Origin: Bacteroidota bacterium
Lineage (GTDB): Bacteria > Bacteroidota > Bacteroidia > JABEUT01
DNA length: 51,353 bases
Reading direction: 5' to 3'
Assembly: GCA_013288205.1 (NCBI GenBank)
Contig: JABDCH010000004.1
Span: forward strand, 1 to 51,353
Part shown: in pieces, positions 44,134 through 51,353 of the stretch
How positions within the stretch are numbered: the first letter of the stretch is position 1
How the letters are laid out: the number at the start of each line of letters is the position of its first letter
Translations under genes and position numbers: made by a program
Notes under the pieces: model-generated
What the model was told of the DNA's origin: nothing
Database searches by the model: none
The model's input: the letters and a program-made list of their open reading frames with translations, nothing else

Positions 44134-45315
44134 TTAATTCAGCTTCTGGTATGCTTGCCACCAGCGGTCGGGCATTTCTTCCGAACAAGCAAGCAAATAA
44201 TCATCGTATGAACAAGGCACTAAATGATGTCGCTCAAATTTCGATTTATCATCATCTACTTTAAATGGTACCTCCATCCACCAACGGTCTGTCTTAAGGC
44301 TTTTATAGAACACCAATTCATGGCCATCCGCTTGGCCTTTTGTAATGGGCTGGGGTATGGCCACCCTGTATTTCATATAATCTTTCCCGACAATAACCGG
44401 GAAATCATTCTTGCGGTTTGAAACCCCTTCTAAAAAGTACCATATCATTTGGGCAGCGAGATGAGCTGTTTGCCCACGATTGTCCAATTCAGGATTAAGC
44501 TCATAAATGCCCATCGAAGAGAGTTTATCGCTCATTCCTGCATAGCGCATAATCTGGCAGGCTTCTTCACCATACAAACCATTGGGGGTAGTGTTAACAC
44601 ATGCCGGAGCATCTGATTGCCGGATAGCGGACATATCGAAACTTAATATATCGGCACTCCTTACAATGGGTTCCGCTTCCTCCATTTTCGATTGAATATG
44701 TCCAAGACGGTACACATCGAAATACATTTTTTTCAATGTTTCTATTTCGGCATCATTTACAAAATAACTTTGATAAGCTGCAAGACTCAAATTGAAAAGC
44801 AAGGCCGATGGATGCTGAATAATAGTATGCAGATAAGAATTGCTATCAATGCTTTCTTCTGAATCACCTAAATCAATTTTTCGGTCAATACAAACAAGAT
44901 TTACGCTTTGTTGCAATTTTTGATAGGCCAGGTAATTGGCATAGGTCAAATCCTGGCTACCACCGATAATGATGGGAATAATATTCTTCTCTAATAGCTC
45001 TGAACAAACAAATTGGACGGCATGATAAGTATCACTTACAGAATTGCCAAGCCGTAGATTCCCAATATCAGCTAATGATATTCCTGAAATGACAGATAGC
45101 TTGTAAAGATATTCCCGTACTTTATCGGGTGCGTTAGAACAACCTTCATTATTGGCTGAATTGCGTGATTCGCCAACACCAATAAGGACTGCCTTTACTC
45201 TATCTAAATCCGGAAAAGAAGAAGGTTTATATGTCTTAATATAACTACCCCATTGGTGCGCTTCATAAGGCTGAACTTCTATATCAGATGGTATGAGGTA
45301 GCTTTCTATTTCCAT
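44134..45315 (-). CDS. Ureohydrolase (arginase/formimidoylglutamase) superfamily protein with degenerate metal site
   Basis: A 393-residue member of the arginase superfamily by fold motifs, with an extra C-terminal segment of about 90 residues. The manganese motifs are damaged: GGxH reads GGSQD (118-122, Gln121 for His), DxHxD reads DRKID (144-148, Lys146 for His), and SxDxD reads SFDMS (225-229, Ser229 for Asp). Asp144, Asp148, Asp227 and Glu272 remain. Databases usually label such Bacteroidota proteins formimidoylglutamase or arginase, but hydrolysis is unlikely with these changes. It is 10 bp after topA and 25 bp before dprA, far from any histidine or arginine genes. Confidence 0.75.
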   Translation of the reverse strand: MEIESYLIPSDIEVQPYEAHQWGSYIKTYKPSSFPDLDRVKAVLIGVGESRNSANNEGCSNAPDKVREYLYKLSVISGISLADIGNLRLGNSVSDTYHAVQFVCSELLEKNIIPIIIGGSQDLTYANYLAYQKLQQSVNLVCIDRKIDLGDSEESIDSNSYLHTIIQHPSALLFNLSLAAYQSYFVNDAEIETLKKMYFDVYRLGHIQSKMEEAEPIVRSADILSFDMSAIRQSDAPACVNTTPNGLYGEEACQIMRYAGMSDKLSSMGIYELNPELDNRGQTAHLAAQMIWYFLEGVSNRKNDFPVIVGKDYMKYRVAIPQPITKGQADGHELVFYKSLKTDRWWMEVPFKVDDDKSKFERHHLVPCSYDDYLLACSEEMPDRWWQAYQKLN

Positions 45316-45325
45316 GAATCAGATT

Positions 45326-47680
45326 TTACTTCCCCGCTTTTTTTCTTGGAGTAAAGCCTCTTTTCTTTTTTCCTGCTGATGTATCGTTTTTAATAATCTC
45401 AAGGCACTCTTCGAGGGTTAATAAAGCTGCATCTTTACCTTTCGGAATTTTATAATTATTCTTATCCATAGTAATATATGGTCCGAAGCGGCCCTTGAGC
45501 ACTCTTATTTCAGGATCGTGCGCAAATACGTTAATTGTCTTTTCGACTTCTTTCTGCCTCTTGTCCTTAATCACTTCAATAGCTCGTACTTCATCTATCG
45601 TATATACATCATCTTCTTTCGGAATAGAATAGAACTTACTATCGTGCCGGATATAAGGACCAAAGCGGCCAATACCTGCGCTCATTTCCTTCTCTTCGTA
45701 AACACCTATTTTACGAGGCATTTTGAATAAGTTGAGGGCTTCATCCAAGGTAATGGTTTCCATACGTTGGTCAGCACGTAATTTGGAGTATTTGGGTTTA
45801 TCTTCTGCTTTAATCTCTTCGTCGTCTTTTGCAGTAATGTCTCCGATTTGGATCATAGGTCCATACCGGCCTATTTTAGCATATACGTTTTTACCATTAG
45901 CATCTTGTCCAAGCAATCTTTCACCCGAAGCTCTTTCCTTTACGGCAGTTGCTTTTTCAACGGTGATGTGGAAGGGATTATAAAATGTATGAAGCATTTT
46001 TGTCCACGATAATTTGCCTTCTGCAATCGTATCAAACTCTTCTTCTACATGAGCTGTGAAATTATAATCTAGTATTTCGCCAAAGTTTTCAATCAGGAAA
46101 TCGGTTACAACTGAACCAATATCGGTTGGGAAAAGTTTAGATTTTTCGGCACCGGTAATTTCAGTTTTGGTGGTCGATTTTATCTCCCCGTTTTTGAGTG
46201 TGAGTACCTTATATGGTCTTGCCGTTCCTTCTTTATTTTCTTTTACTACATATCCCCTTTTTTGCACAGTTGTAATGGTAGGCGCATAGGTAGAAGGCCT
46301 GCCAATGCCGAGCGCTTCCAGCTTTTTTACAAGACTTGCTTCAGTATATCGTGGTGGGGAAGAAGGGAACCGTTGAGTAGCATTTGCTTCTATAAAGTTC
46401 AGTTTGTCATTTGCCTTCACCGCAGGGAGCGTTTCTGATTCTTGTTGTTGCTCTTCCACATCATCATCCGATTCAGAATAAACCCTTAAAAATCCATCAA
46501 AAGTGATTACTTCTCCGGTTGCTATAAAATTATCTTGTGTTGCATTTTGCCCGATGGTGATAACTGTTTTTTCAATTTCAGCATTGGCCATTTGCGATGC
46601 AATAGTGCGCTTTCTAATCAGGTCATACAGCCGTCTTTCTGTATCATTATGACCATCTATTTCTTTGGCTGAAAAATCCGTTGGACGAATAGCTTCGTGG
46701 GCCTCTTGTGCACCCGAAGACTTGGTTTTATATTGTCGTGTTTGAGCGTATTTGGGGCCGAATGTTTTTTCAATTTCTTCTTTAGCTCCGTTAATGGCCT
46801 GTTGCGAGAGGTTTACGGAGTCGGTACGCATATAGGTTATATCGCCTCGTTCATAAAGGCTTTGTGCCACACGCATTGTTTGCAGCACAGAAAAACTAAG
46901 CTTGCGGCTCGCTTCCTGTTGTAGGGTTGAAGTGGTAAATGGCGCAGATGGAGAACGTTTAGCCGGTTTCTTTTCAAGATCTTTTACAGAAAATTCCGCT
47001 CCTTTTATTTTGGTAAGAAAATCGTTTGCCTGTTGTTCATTAGTATATCTCTTATCTAATTCAGCATGGAAATTGGCGCCATTGGCATTGAATAATCCAT
47101 CAACTTTAAAATAGAATACAGATACAAAACTGTTTACTTCCCTTTCGCGCTCCACTATCAGTCGCACAGCAACAGATTGAACTCTTCCTGCAGATAAGGA
47201 TGGTTTCACTTTTCTCCATAATACTGGTGAAAGTTCATATCCTACTAACCTGTCTAGCACACGCCTTGCTTGTTGTGCATCTACCAGGGCTTTATCTATA
47301 CTGCGAGGATGTTTAATAGCTTCTTCAATAGCGCTTTTGGTAATTTCATGGTAAACCACTCGGCGGGTTTTACTTTCTTTTACACCAAGCTCTTCGAGCA
47401 GATGCCATGCAATGGCCTCTCCTTCCCGGTCCTCATCCGTTGCAAGCCATACAACTTCAGCTTCTTTGGCCAGTTTTTTTAATTCGCTTACTACTTTCTT
47501 TTTATCGGGGGAAACAACATATTCAGGAGCAAAGTCGTGGGCAATATCGATACCTATGCCTTTTTCAGGCAGGTCGCGTATATGTCCGATGCTAGACTTG
47601 ACTATAAAATCTTTCCCAAGATATTTTTCGATCGTTTTTGCTTTCGCGGGCGACTCTACAATCAATAAGTTTTTAGCCAT
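45326..47680 (-). CDS. topA: DNA topoisomerase I (type IA)
   Basis: Relaxes negative supercoils. The 784 residues begin with a Toprim domain (LLIVESPAKAKTIEKYLG, and the metal triad DEDREGE at 82-88). The active-site tyrosine is Tyr283 (ITYMRTDS). Instead of classical four-cysteine zinc fingers the C-terminus has topoisomerase C-terminal repeats with the RxGPxI/RFGPYI pattern at least three times, and a basic tail (GKKKRGFTPRKKAGK). It is the first gene of an operon with the ureohydrolase-like gene and dprA. The leader upstream contains short repeats. Confidence 0.97.
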   Translation of the reverse strand: MAKNLLIVESPAKAKTIEKYLGKDFIVKSSIGHIRDLPEKGIGIDIAHDFAPEYVVSPDKKKVVSELKKLAKEAEVVWLATDEDREGEAIAWHLLEELGVKESKTRRVVYHEITKSAIEEAIKHPRSIDKALVDAQQARRVLDRLVGYELSPVLWRKVKPSLSAGRVQSVAVRLIVEREREVNSFVSVFYFKVDGLFNANGANFHAELDKRYTNEQQANDFLTKIKGAEFSVKDLEKKPAKRSPSAPFTTSTLQQEASRKLSFSVLQTMRVAQSLYERGDITYMRTDSVNLSQQAINGAKEEIEKTFGPKYAQTRQYKTKSSGAQEAHEAIRPTDFSAKEIDGHNDTERRLYDLIRKRTIASQMANAEIEKTVITIGQNATQDNFIATGEVITFDGFLRVYSESDDDVEEQQQESETLPAVKANDKLNFIEANATQRFPSSPPRYTEASLVKKLEALGIGRPSTYAPTITTVQKRGYVVKENKEGTARPYKVLTLKNGEIKSTTKTEITGAEKSKLFPTDIGSVVTDFLIENFGEILDYNFTAHVEEEFDTIAEGKLSWTKMLHTFYNPFHITVEKATAVKERASGERLLGQDANGKNVYAKIGRYGPMIQIGDITAKDDEEIKAEDKPKYSKLRADQRMETITLDEALNLFKMPRKIGVYEEKEMSAGIGRFGPYIRHDSKFYSIPKEDDVYTIDEVRAIEVIKDKRQKEVEKTINVFAHDPEIRVLKGRFGPYITMDKNNYKIPKGKDAALLTLEECLEIIKNDTSAGKKKRGFTPRKKAGK

Positions 47681-47689
47681 CTCTTCAAT

Positions 47690-47751
47690 TAGGAATTAAC
47701 AGTTAGGAATTAGTAATTGGATTACGGAGGGCTCGAACTTCTGATTCCTAA
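47690..47751. repeat. TTAGGAATTA direct repeats and inverted partner upstream of topA
   Basis: TTAGGAATTA occurs at 47690-47699 and 47703-47712, and ATTCCTAA at 47744-47751 is complementary to both. The block lies in the 166-bp spacer between topA and the methyltransferase gene and could form alternative hairpins in a topA leader. Confidence 0.6.
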
Positions 47752-47846
47752 TTCACAATTTTAAATTATATAATTCGGGTTGCAAAGTTGAATATCTATT
47801 TCGGAATAACCAAACTTTCTCCAAAAATAGCTTATAATCAACATGT

Positions 47847-48722
47847 TTACAAATCAGAAACAACCCTTCCGAACACCCCGAGGGGTAATTTGTACCCCGA
47901 TGTCGATGGTAAAAACAGCTCCCCAATTTGCAGGTTCTTGTATTTTTTCTTCAGCAGGTTTTCAATAATTAATGACGAAAATCCAAGTGAATACGTATTG
48001 AGAATCAGCAGGTGTTTTTCAGGAGCCAAAATTTGCAAAACACTGCTTACCATTTCATTCAGGTTATCTTCCAGTTTCCATTGCTCTTTATCAGGGCCAT
48101 GTCCGTATGCGGGAGGATCTAATATAATACCCTGATATTTGCTGCCACGTTTCATTTCACGTTTTACAAATTTCATAGCATCTTCAATCAGCCAGCGTAT
48201 ATTATCCAAATTTGAAAGCTCCATATTGTTTTTTGCCCAGCTAACCACTTGCCTCACTGCATCTAAGTGAACTACATCCGCACCTGCTGCTTTGGCAGCT
48301 AAAGAGGCTCCCCCGGTATAAGCGAACAAATTAAGGAAGCGTGGTTTTTCGGCTCCTTTAAAAGAAGACATATTCCTATATATATAGTCCCAGTGAACTG
48401 CCTGTTCAGGGAAAATGCCCACATGCTTAAAAGAAGTCAGCGATAATTTGAACCGTATTGTTGGGCCGTTAGGCAGATTATACCCTACTTCCCAATTATC
48501 GGGCATGGTTTTCAATTTATCCCAATTGCCGGCATAGCTTGAATTAGGAACAAAACGCACATGTGCTTTCTTTTCCCAATCGGTATTGCTTAGCGCTTTA
48601 TTCCAAATGGCCTGTGGTTCGGGACGGATGGTTATATATTGCCCAAAGCGTTCCAACTTTTCAAAGTTGCCGCAATCAATAAGTTCGTAATCGGTAAAGT
48701 TGGAGGGAGATAAAAAATCCAT
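47847..48722 (-). CDS. Class I SAM-dependent methyltransferase, RlmI/RlmK-like
   Basis: A 291-residue Rossmann-fold methyltransferase. The SAM-binding motif I is FLNLFAYTGGASLAAK, motif II lies in VVHLDAVRQVVSWAKNN, and motif IV is IILDPPAYGHGP, a form used by nucleic-acid methyltransferases. The relation to the rRNA methyltransferases RlmI/RlmK is in the C-terminal catalytic domain; the PUA domain of RlmI is absent and a short beta-rich N-terminal part is present instead. An RNA target is likely but not shown. It follows the RimK-like gene after 76 bp containing an inverted repeat. Confidence 0.85.
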   Translation of the reverse strand: MDFLSPSNFTDYELIDCGNFEKLERFGQYITIRPEPQAIWNKALSNTDWEKKAHVRFVPNSSYAGNWDKLKTMPDNWEVGYNLPNGPTIRFKLSLTSFKHVGIFPEQAVHWDYIYRNMSSFKGAEKPRFLNLFAYTGGASLAAKAAGADVVHLDAVRQVVSWAKNNMELSNLDNIRWLIEDAMKFVKREMKRGSKYQGIILDPPAYGHGPDKEQWKLEDNLNEMVSSVLQILAPEKHLLILNTYSLGFSSLIIENLLKKKYKNLQIGELFLPSTSGYKLPLGVFGRVVSDL

Positions 48723-48731
48723 GATTTAATT

Positions 48732-48776
48732 TTGATAATTTGCTGATTTGATAATTGTACATCTTTATTATCAAAT
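48732..48776. repeat. Tandem 8-mers (TTGATAAT-like) and 10-bp inverted repeat
   Basis: TTGATAAT, TTGCTGAT and TTGATAAT are consecutive at 48732-48755. ATTTGATAAT (48746-48755) is perfectly complementary to ATTATCAAAT (48767-48776) across 11 nt. The element fills much of the spacer between the methyltransferase and RimK-like genes. It may be a weak terminator or a slippage-generated repeat. Confidence 0.6.
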
Positions 48777-48798
48777 ATTGTATGGCCAAAATGGCTGA

Positions 48799-49680
48799 TT
48801 AATCAATATGTTCGTTGCGCTCGCAGTAGTCTATAATCTTTGCTGCTATATCATTACCTGTTACTTTTTCAATGCCTTCTAATCCGGGTGATGAGTTTAC
48901 TTCATTCACAATATAGCCACGTTTGGTTGGCAGCATGTCTACGCCTGCAACACCTAAGCCTAAATGCCTGGCCGATTTTATAGCGAGGGCTTTTTCCTGG
49001 CTGCTTAGTTTCACTACTTCAGCGCTGCCGCCTCTATGTAAGTTCGAACGGAAATCTCCTTCTGCCCCTTTGCGTCTCATAGCGCCTACTACCTGCCCGT
49101 CTACTACAAAAGCGCGGACATCAGCACCCTGGGCTTCTTTCACAAATTCCTGTACCAATATATTTACCTGCACATCTAAAAAGGCTTCAATAACTGATTT
49201 AGCCGAAATGCGTGTTTCAGCCAATATAACACCTAATCCTTGTGTACCTTCCAACAGCTTAATAATAACGGGTATTCCACCTACCTGGTCAATTACATCA
49301 TCTACGGTACGAGGCGAATATGCAAAAGCCGACTTAGGAATAGGTATCCCAATTTTAGCTAACTGTTGCAAACAACGGAGCTTATCTCTCGAACGCACGA
49401 GGGCTTGAGATTCTACTGCTGAAAAGATTTTCATCATTTCAAACTGGCGCACTACAGCAGAACCGTAAAACGTTACCGATGCCCCAATGCGGGGAATAAT
49501 AGCATTTACATCGGTTACTTCCACGCCTTTATAATATACGTGGGGCTTGCCTTGTTCAATTACTAATACACATTTCAGGTGATCGAGCACAACCATCTCA
49601 TGGCCTCTTGCAGCTCCCACTTCTACCAGGCGTTTGGTAGAATAAGATTCAGGGCTGCGTGATAATATCGCGATTTTCAT
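48799..49680 (-). CDS. RimK-like ATP-grasp ligase
   Basis: A 293-residue ATP-grasp protein close in length and layout to E. coli RimK (300 aa), which adds glutamates to the C-terminus of ribosomal protein S6. Visible are the N-terminal preATP-grasp segment (AILSRSPESYSTKRLVEV), the ATP-grasp core with KLLEGTQGLGV and DVRAFVVDGQVVGAMRR, and the metal-binding VNEVNSSPGLEGIE near the C-terminus. Whether S6 is the substrate here is not shown. A TATGTTTG -7 element lies 24 bp upstream. Confidence 0.88.
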   Translation of the reverse strand: MKIAILSRSPESYSTKRLVEVGAARGHEMVVLDHLKCVLVIEQGKPHVYYKGVEVTDVNAIIPRIGASVTFYGSAVVRQFEMMKIFSAVESQALVRSRDKLRCLQQLAKIGIPIPKSAFAYSPRTVDDVIDQVGGIPVIIKLLEGTQGLGVILAETRISAKSVIEAFLDVQVNILVQEFVKEAQGADVRAFVVDGQVVGAMRRKGAEGDFRSNLHRGGSAEVVKLSSQEKALAIKSARHLGLGVAGVDMLPTKRGYIVNEVNSSPGLEGIEKVTGNDIAAKIIDYCERNEHID

Positions 49681-49704
49681 AGTTTATATAGTCCTATAAC
49701 TCAA

Positions 49705-49712
49705 CAAACATA
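49705..49712 (-). promoter_or_regulatory. Putative -7 element (TATGTTTG) for the RimK-like gene
   Basis: A TAnnTTTG match on the minus strand. It is divergent from the plus-strand element at 49767. Confidence 0.5.
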
Positions 49713-49766
49713 CGGAAAATTCACATATCCCAATCTTAAGGTAATGTTAAGTAAAAGTATATGGTA

Positions 49767-49774
49767 TAACTTTG
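49767..49774 (+). promoter_or_regulatory. Putative -7 element (TAACTTTG) for the alkyltransferase-like gene
   Basis: A TAnnTTTG match 15 bp upstream of the ATG at 49790. Confidence 0.5.
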
Positions 49775-49789
49775 CGTCTCTTTTAAAGC

Positions 49790-50116
49790 ATGAACGATTT
49801 TTACGATATGATATATGAGGTTGCCCGGCAGATTCCAAAAGGACGGGTAACTTCGTATGGAGCTATTGCCAAATACCTCGGCTCGTCACAATCGTCCAGG
49901 ATGGTGGGATGGGCTATGAATAACGCCCATTCCCAGAAGCCTCCGATACCCGCGCATCGTGTAGTAAACCGCTTAGGGCAACTTTCAGGCAAACATCATT
50001 TTCCGCCTCCGGGGATGGAAGCTCTGCTGAAAAAAGAAGGCATCAAGGTGAAAAAAGATACGATTGTCAATTTTGAGAAACTGTTTTGGGACCCGGCAAC
50101 AGAATTAAAGCTGTAA
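49790..50116 (+). CDS. Alkyltransferase-like (ATL) protein, MGMT-fold
   Basis: A 108-residue protein matching the C-terminal DNA-binding domain of O6-alkylguanine-DNA alkyltransferase: IPKGRVTSYGAIA (15-27), an arginine-finger segment SSRMVGWAM (Arg37), and the active-site loop, which reads PAHR (54-57) rather than PCHR. The acceptor cysteine is thus replaced by Ala55, so it cannot take up the alkyl group. Characterised ATLs bind alkylated guanine and pass the lesion to nucleotide excision repair, which would fit the uvrA gene elsewhere in the window. It stands alone in front of the Mrp gene. Confidence 0.9.
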   Translation: MNDFYDMIYEVARQIPKGRVTSYGAIAKYLGSSQSSRMVGWAMNNAHSQKPPIPAHRVVNRLGQLSGKHHFPPPGMEALLKKEGIKVKKDTIVNFEKLFWDPATELKL

Positions 50117-50129
50117 CGAGCATTATATA

Positions 50130-50137
50130 TAACTTTA
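50130..50137 (+). promoter_or_regulatory. Possible -7 element (TAACTTTA) for the Mrp gene
   Basis: Seven of eight positions resemble TAnnTTTG. It lies in the 37-bp gap after the ATL gene. Co-transcription with that gene is equally possible. Confidence 0.3.
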
Positions 50138-50153
50138 CACAAAATTTAGAACT

Positions 50154-51245
50154 ATGATAACTGAAGAACAAGTAATAGAAGCATTAAAGAATGTAATTGA
50201 CCCCGATTTTGATAAGGATATTGTCACCCTCGGAATGGTGCAGGATTTGAAGATTGATGGTAAAAAAGTAAGCTTTACGGTTGTACTTACCACCCCTGCC
50301 TGCCCTATGAAAGAAATGATCCATAAGGCTTCTGTAAATGCAGTGATATATTATGTAGATAAAGAAGCGGATGTGAATGTAACCATGAGTTCGAAGGTTA
50401 CTTCAAAGCGAACGACTAAAGAAAATGTGTTGCCGGGTGTACGTAATATCATAGCCGTTGCCTCGGGCAAAGGAGGTGTTGGTAAATCTACCGTTGCTTC
50501 TAATTTAGCCGTTGCACTTGCCAAACAAGGCGCTAAGGTTGGCTTGTTAGATGCAGATATATACGGACCTTCGGTGCCTATTATGTTCAATGCTGTTCAA
50601 GAAAAACCTTTGCTGGAAGACAGAGATGGCAAAACATGGATGATTCCACTGGAACATTATGGGGTAAAACTACTTTCCATAGGTTTCTTTTTAAGCGACA
50701 CACAAGCGGTTGTATGGCGCGGACCTATGGCTTCTAAAGCATTAATGCAACTGATTAACGATGCCAGTTGGGGTGAGCTTGACTATCTTTTAATTGACCT
50801 GCCTCCCGGAACAGGCGATATACAAATTTCTTTGGTTACCGGGGCGCAAATTACCGGGGCGGTAATTGTGAGCACGCCTCAAAATGTGGCTCTTACCGAT
50901 GTACGTAAATCTATTGCGATGTTCCAGCAAAAAGGAATCAATGTACCTATATTGGGCATAGTTGAAAACATGGCATACTTTACTCCCGCTGAATTACCAA
51001 ACAATAAGTATTTCATATTTGGCAAAGACGGAGCTAAAAACTTAGCAGAAGAGTTGCATGTACCTTTCCTTGGACAAATACCATTGGTACAAAGTATATG
51101 CGAAGCAGGCGATGCCGGAAGACCGGCTGCATTGCAAATTGATACTCCACAAGCCATAGCATTTAACGAACTGGCCGGGAACCTGGTTCAACAGGTCTCT
51201 ATAACTAACGCGAAAAAGACGGAGAAGCAGGCGGAGTTGGTGTAA
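50154..51245 (+). CDS. Mrp/ApbC-family iron-sulfur carrier P-loop ATPase
   Basis: A 363-residue protein with an N-terminal MIP18/DUF59 domain (about 1-80, with TPACPMKEMI) and a ParA-like ATPase domain with deviant Walker A GKGGVGKS (105-112), switch region LLDADIYGPSVP and LLIDLPPGTGD. Family members carry Fe-S clusters to apoproteins. The CxxC that bridges the cluster in many Mrp/Nbp35 dimers is not present: the corresponding segment reads NMAYFTPAEL. Cluster binding would thus have to use other residues, possibly the DUF59 cysteine. Confidence 0.93.
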   Translation: MITEEQVIEALKNVIDPDFDKDIVTLGMVQDLKIDGKKVSFTVVLTTPACPMKEMIHKASVNAVIYYVDKEADVNVTMSSKVTSKRTTKENVLPGVRNIIAVASGKGGVGKSTVASNLAVALAKQGAKVGLLDADIYGPSVPIMFNAVQEKPLLEDRDGKTWMIPLEHYGVKLLSIGFFLSDTQAVVWRGPMASKALMQLINDASWGELDYLLIDLPPGTGDIQISLVTGAQITGAVIVSTPQNVALTDVRKSIAMFQQKGINVPILGIVENMAYFTPAELPNNKYFIFGKDGAKNLAEELHVPFLGQIPLVQSICEAGDAGRPAALQIDTPQAIAFNELAGNLVQQVSITNAKKTEKQAELV

Positions 51246-51353
51246 CTAATATGGGTAATGCATATATAAAGATAGTGCCTACTTATAGTAATCATAGAAT
51301 AAAGCCATTCCCATAAAATATTCCAATTTAAGGTATTCTGTTCCTTTGCTGAA
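51246..51353. other. Right-edge non-coding stretch
   Basis: This AT-rich 108-bp stretch follows the Mrp gene. I see no terminator with a T-run, no promoter match and no ORF of note before the window ends. Confidence 0.4.

Noticed and set aside
47870..47910. CCCCGAGGGG hairpin as a terminator near the methyltransferase 3' end
   Set aside because: It lies inside the coding region before the stop at 47847 and has no T-run.
48923..49408. 161-codon plus-strand frame over the RimK-like gene
   Set aside because: The ATP-grasp motifs on the minus strand are clear; the plus-strand frame is Ser/Pro-rich noise.
1..51353. CRISPR array, tRNA/rRNA genes, insertion sequences, prophage or defence island
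   Set aside because: No regularly spaced repeats, cloverleaf-like sequences, transposase or phage genes were seen by eye. A tRNAscan/Infernal run would be the decisive check for RNA genes.

Overview
The window is a gene-dense, AT-rich stretch of core chromosome from a member of the Bacteroidota, possibly from the Chitinophagales/Sphingobacteriales side; genus cannot be told from sequence alone. The evidence is a subtilase with a type IX secretion (Por) C-terminal sorting domain, -7 promoter elements of the form TAnnTTTG in front of most transcription units, DUF1573 and DUF2480 proteins, a fused RibBA, a Bacteroidota-style division cluster (FtsZ ending NNSFLHDNVD, no murB, murF or ddl) and very few Shine-Dalgarno sites. 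No tRNA, rRNA, insertion sequence, prophage or CRISPR array was seen.

Layout. 1-3423 (+): the 3' part of uvrA and a LOG-family gene. 3430-6552 (-): a DivIC/FtsB-like gene, pgk and three tandem DUF1573 genes. 6741-9970: two convergent multi-pass membrane proteins of GT-C glycosyltransferase type. 10124-10411 (+): a radC fragment holding only the N-terminal domain, ending against the ftsZ terminator. 10511-25911 (-): an uninterrupted dcw cluster, transcribed mraZ-rsmH-ftsL-ftsI-murE-mraY-murD-ftsW-murG-murC-ftsQ-ftsA-ftsZ, with a 10-bp-spaced MraZ operator upstream. 26285-29104 (+): an M16 zinc protease. 29188-33080 (-): pirin, then DUF2480-ribBA-holB. 33198-34439 (+): pepT. 34440-41091 (-): a tight run of ABC ATPase, cysS, M28 lipoprotein, T9SS subtilase and a zinc-ribbon/PD-(D/E)XK nuclease-like gene. 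41118-42968 (-): a small lipoprotein and a DoxX-like membrane protein. 43011-47680 (-): topA, a ureohydrolase with lost metal ligands, and dprA. 47847-49680 (-): a SAM methyltransferase and a RimK-like ATP-grasp ligase. 49790-51245 (+): an alkyltransferase-like protein and an Mrp/ApbC ATPase.

How the genes work together. The dcw block covers cytoplasmic peptidoglycan precursor synthesis (MurC, MurD, MurE), the lipid steps (MraY, MurG), polymerisation and cross-linking (FtsW, FtsI) and the divisome (FtsZ, FtsA, FtsQ, FtsL); the DivIC/FtsB-like gene at 3.4 kb probably supplies the FtsL partner. DNA maintenance genes are scattered through the window: uvrA, radC fragment, holB, dprA, topA and an alkyltransferase-like protein that in other species marks alkylated bases for nucleotide excision repair. 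Exported functions are represented by the DUF1573 trio, the M16 protease, the M28 lipoprotein and the T9SS subtilase.

No clearly new multi-gene system is evident. The items most worth following are the zinc-ribbon/PD-(D/E)XK protein, the degenerate ureohydrolase between topA and dprA, the truncated radC beside ftsZ, the DUF1573 triplet, and short tandem repeats in spacers, one of which runs across the stop codon of the DUF2480 gene.
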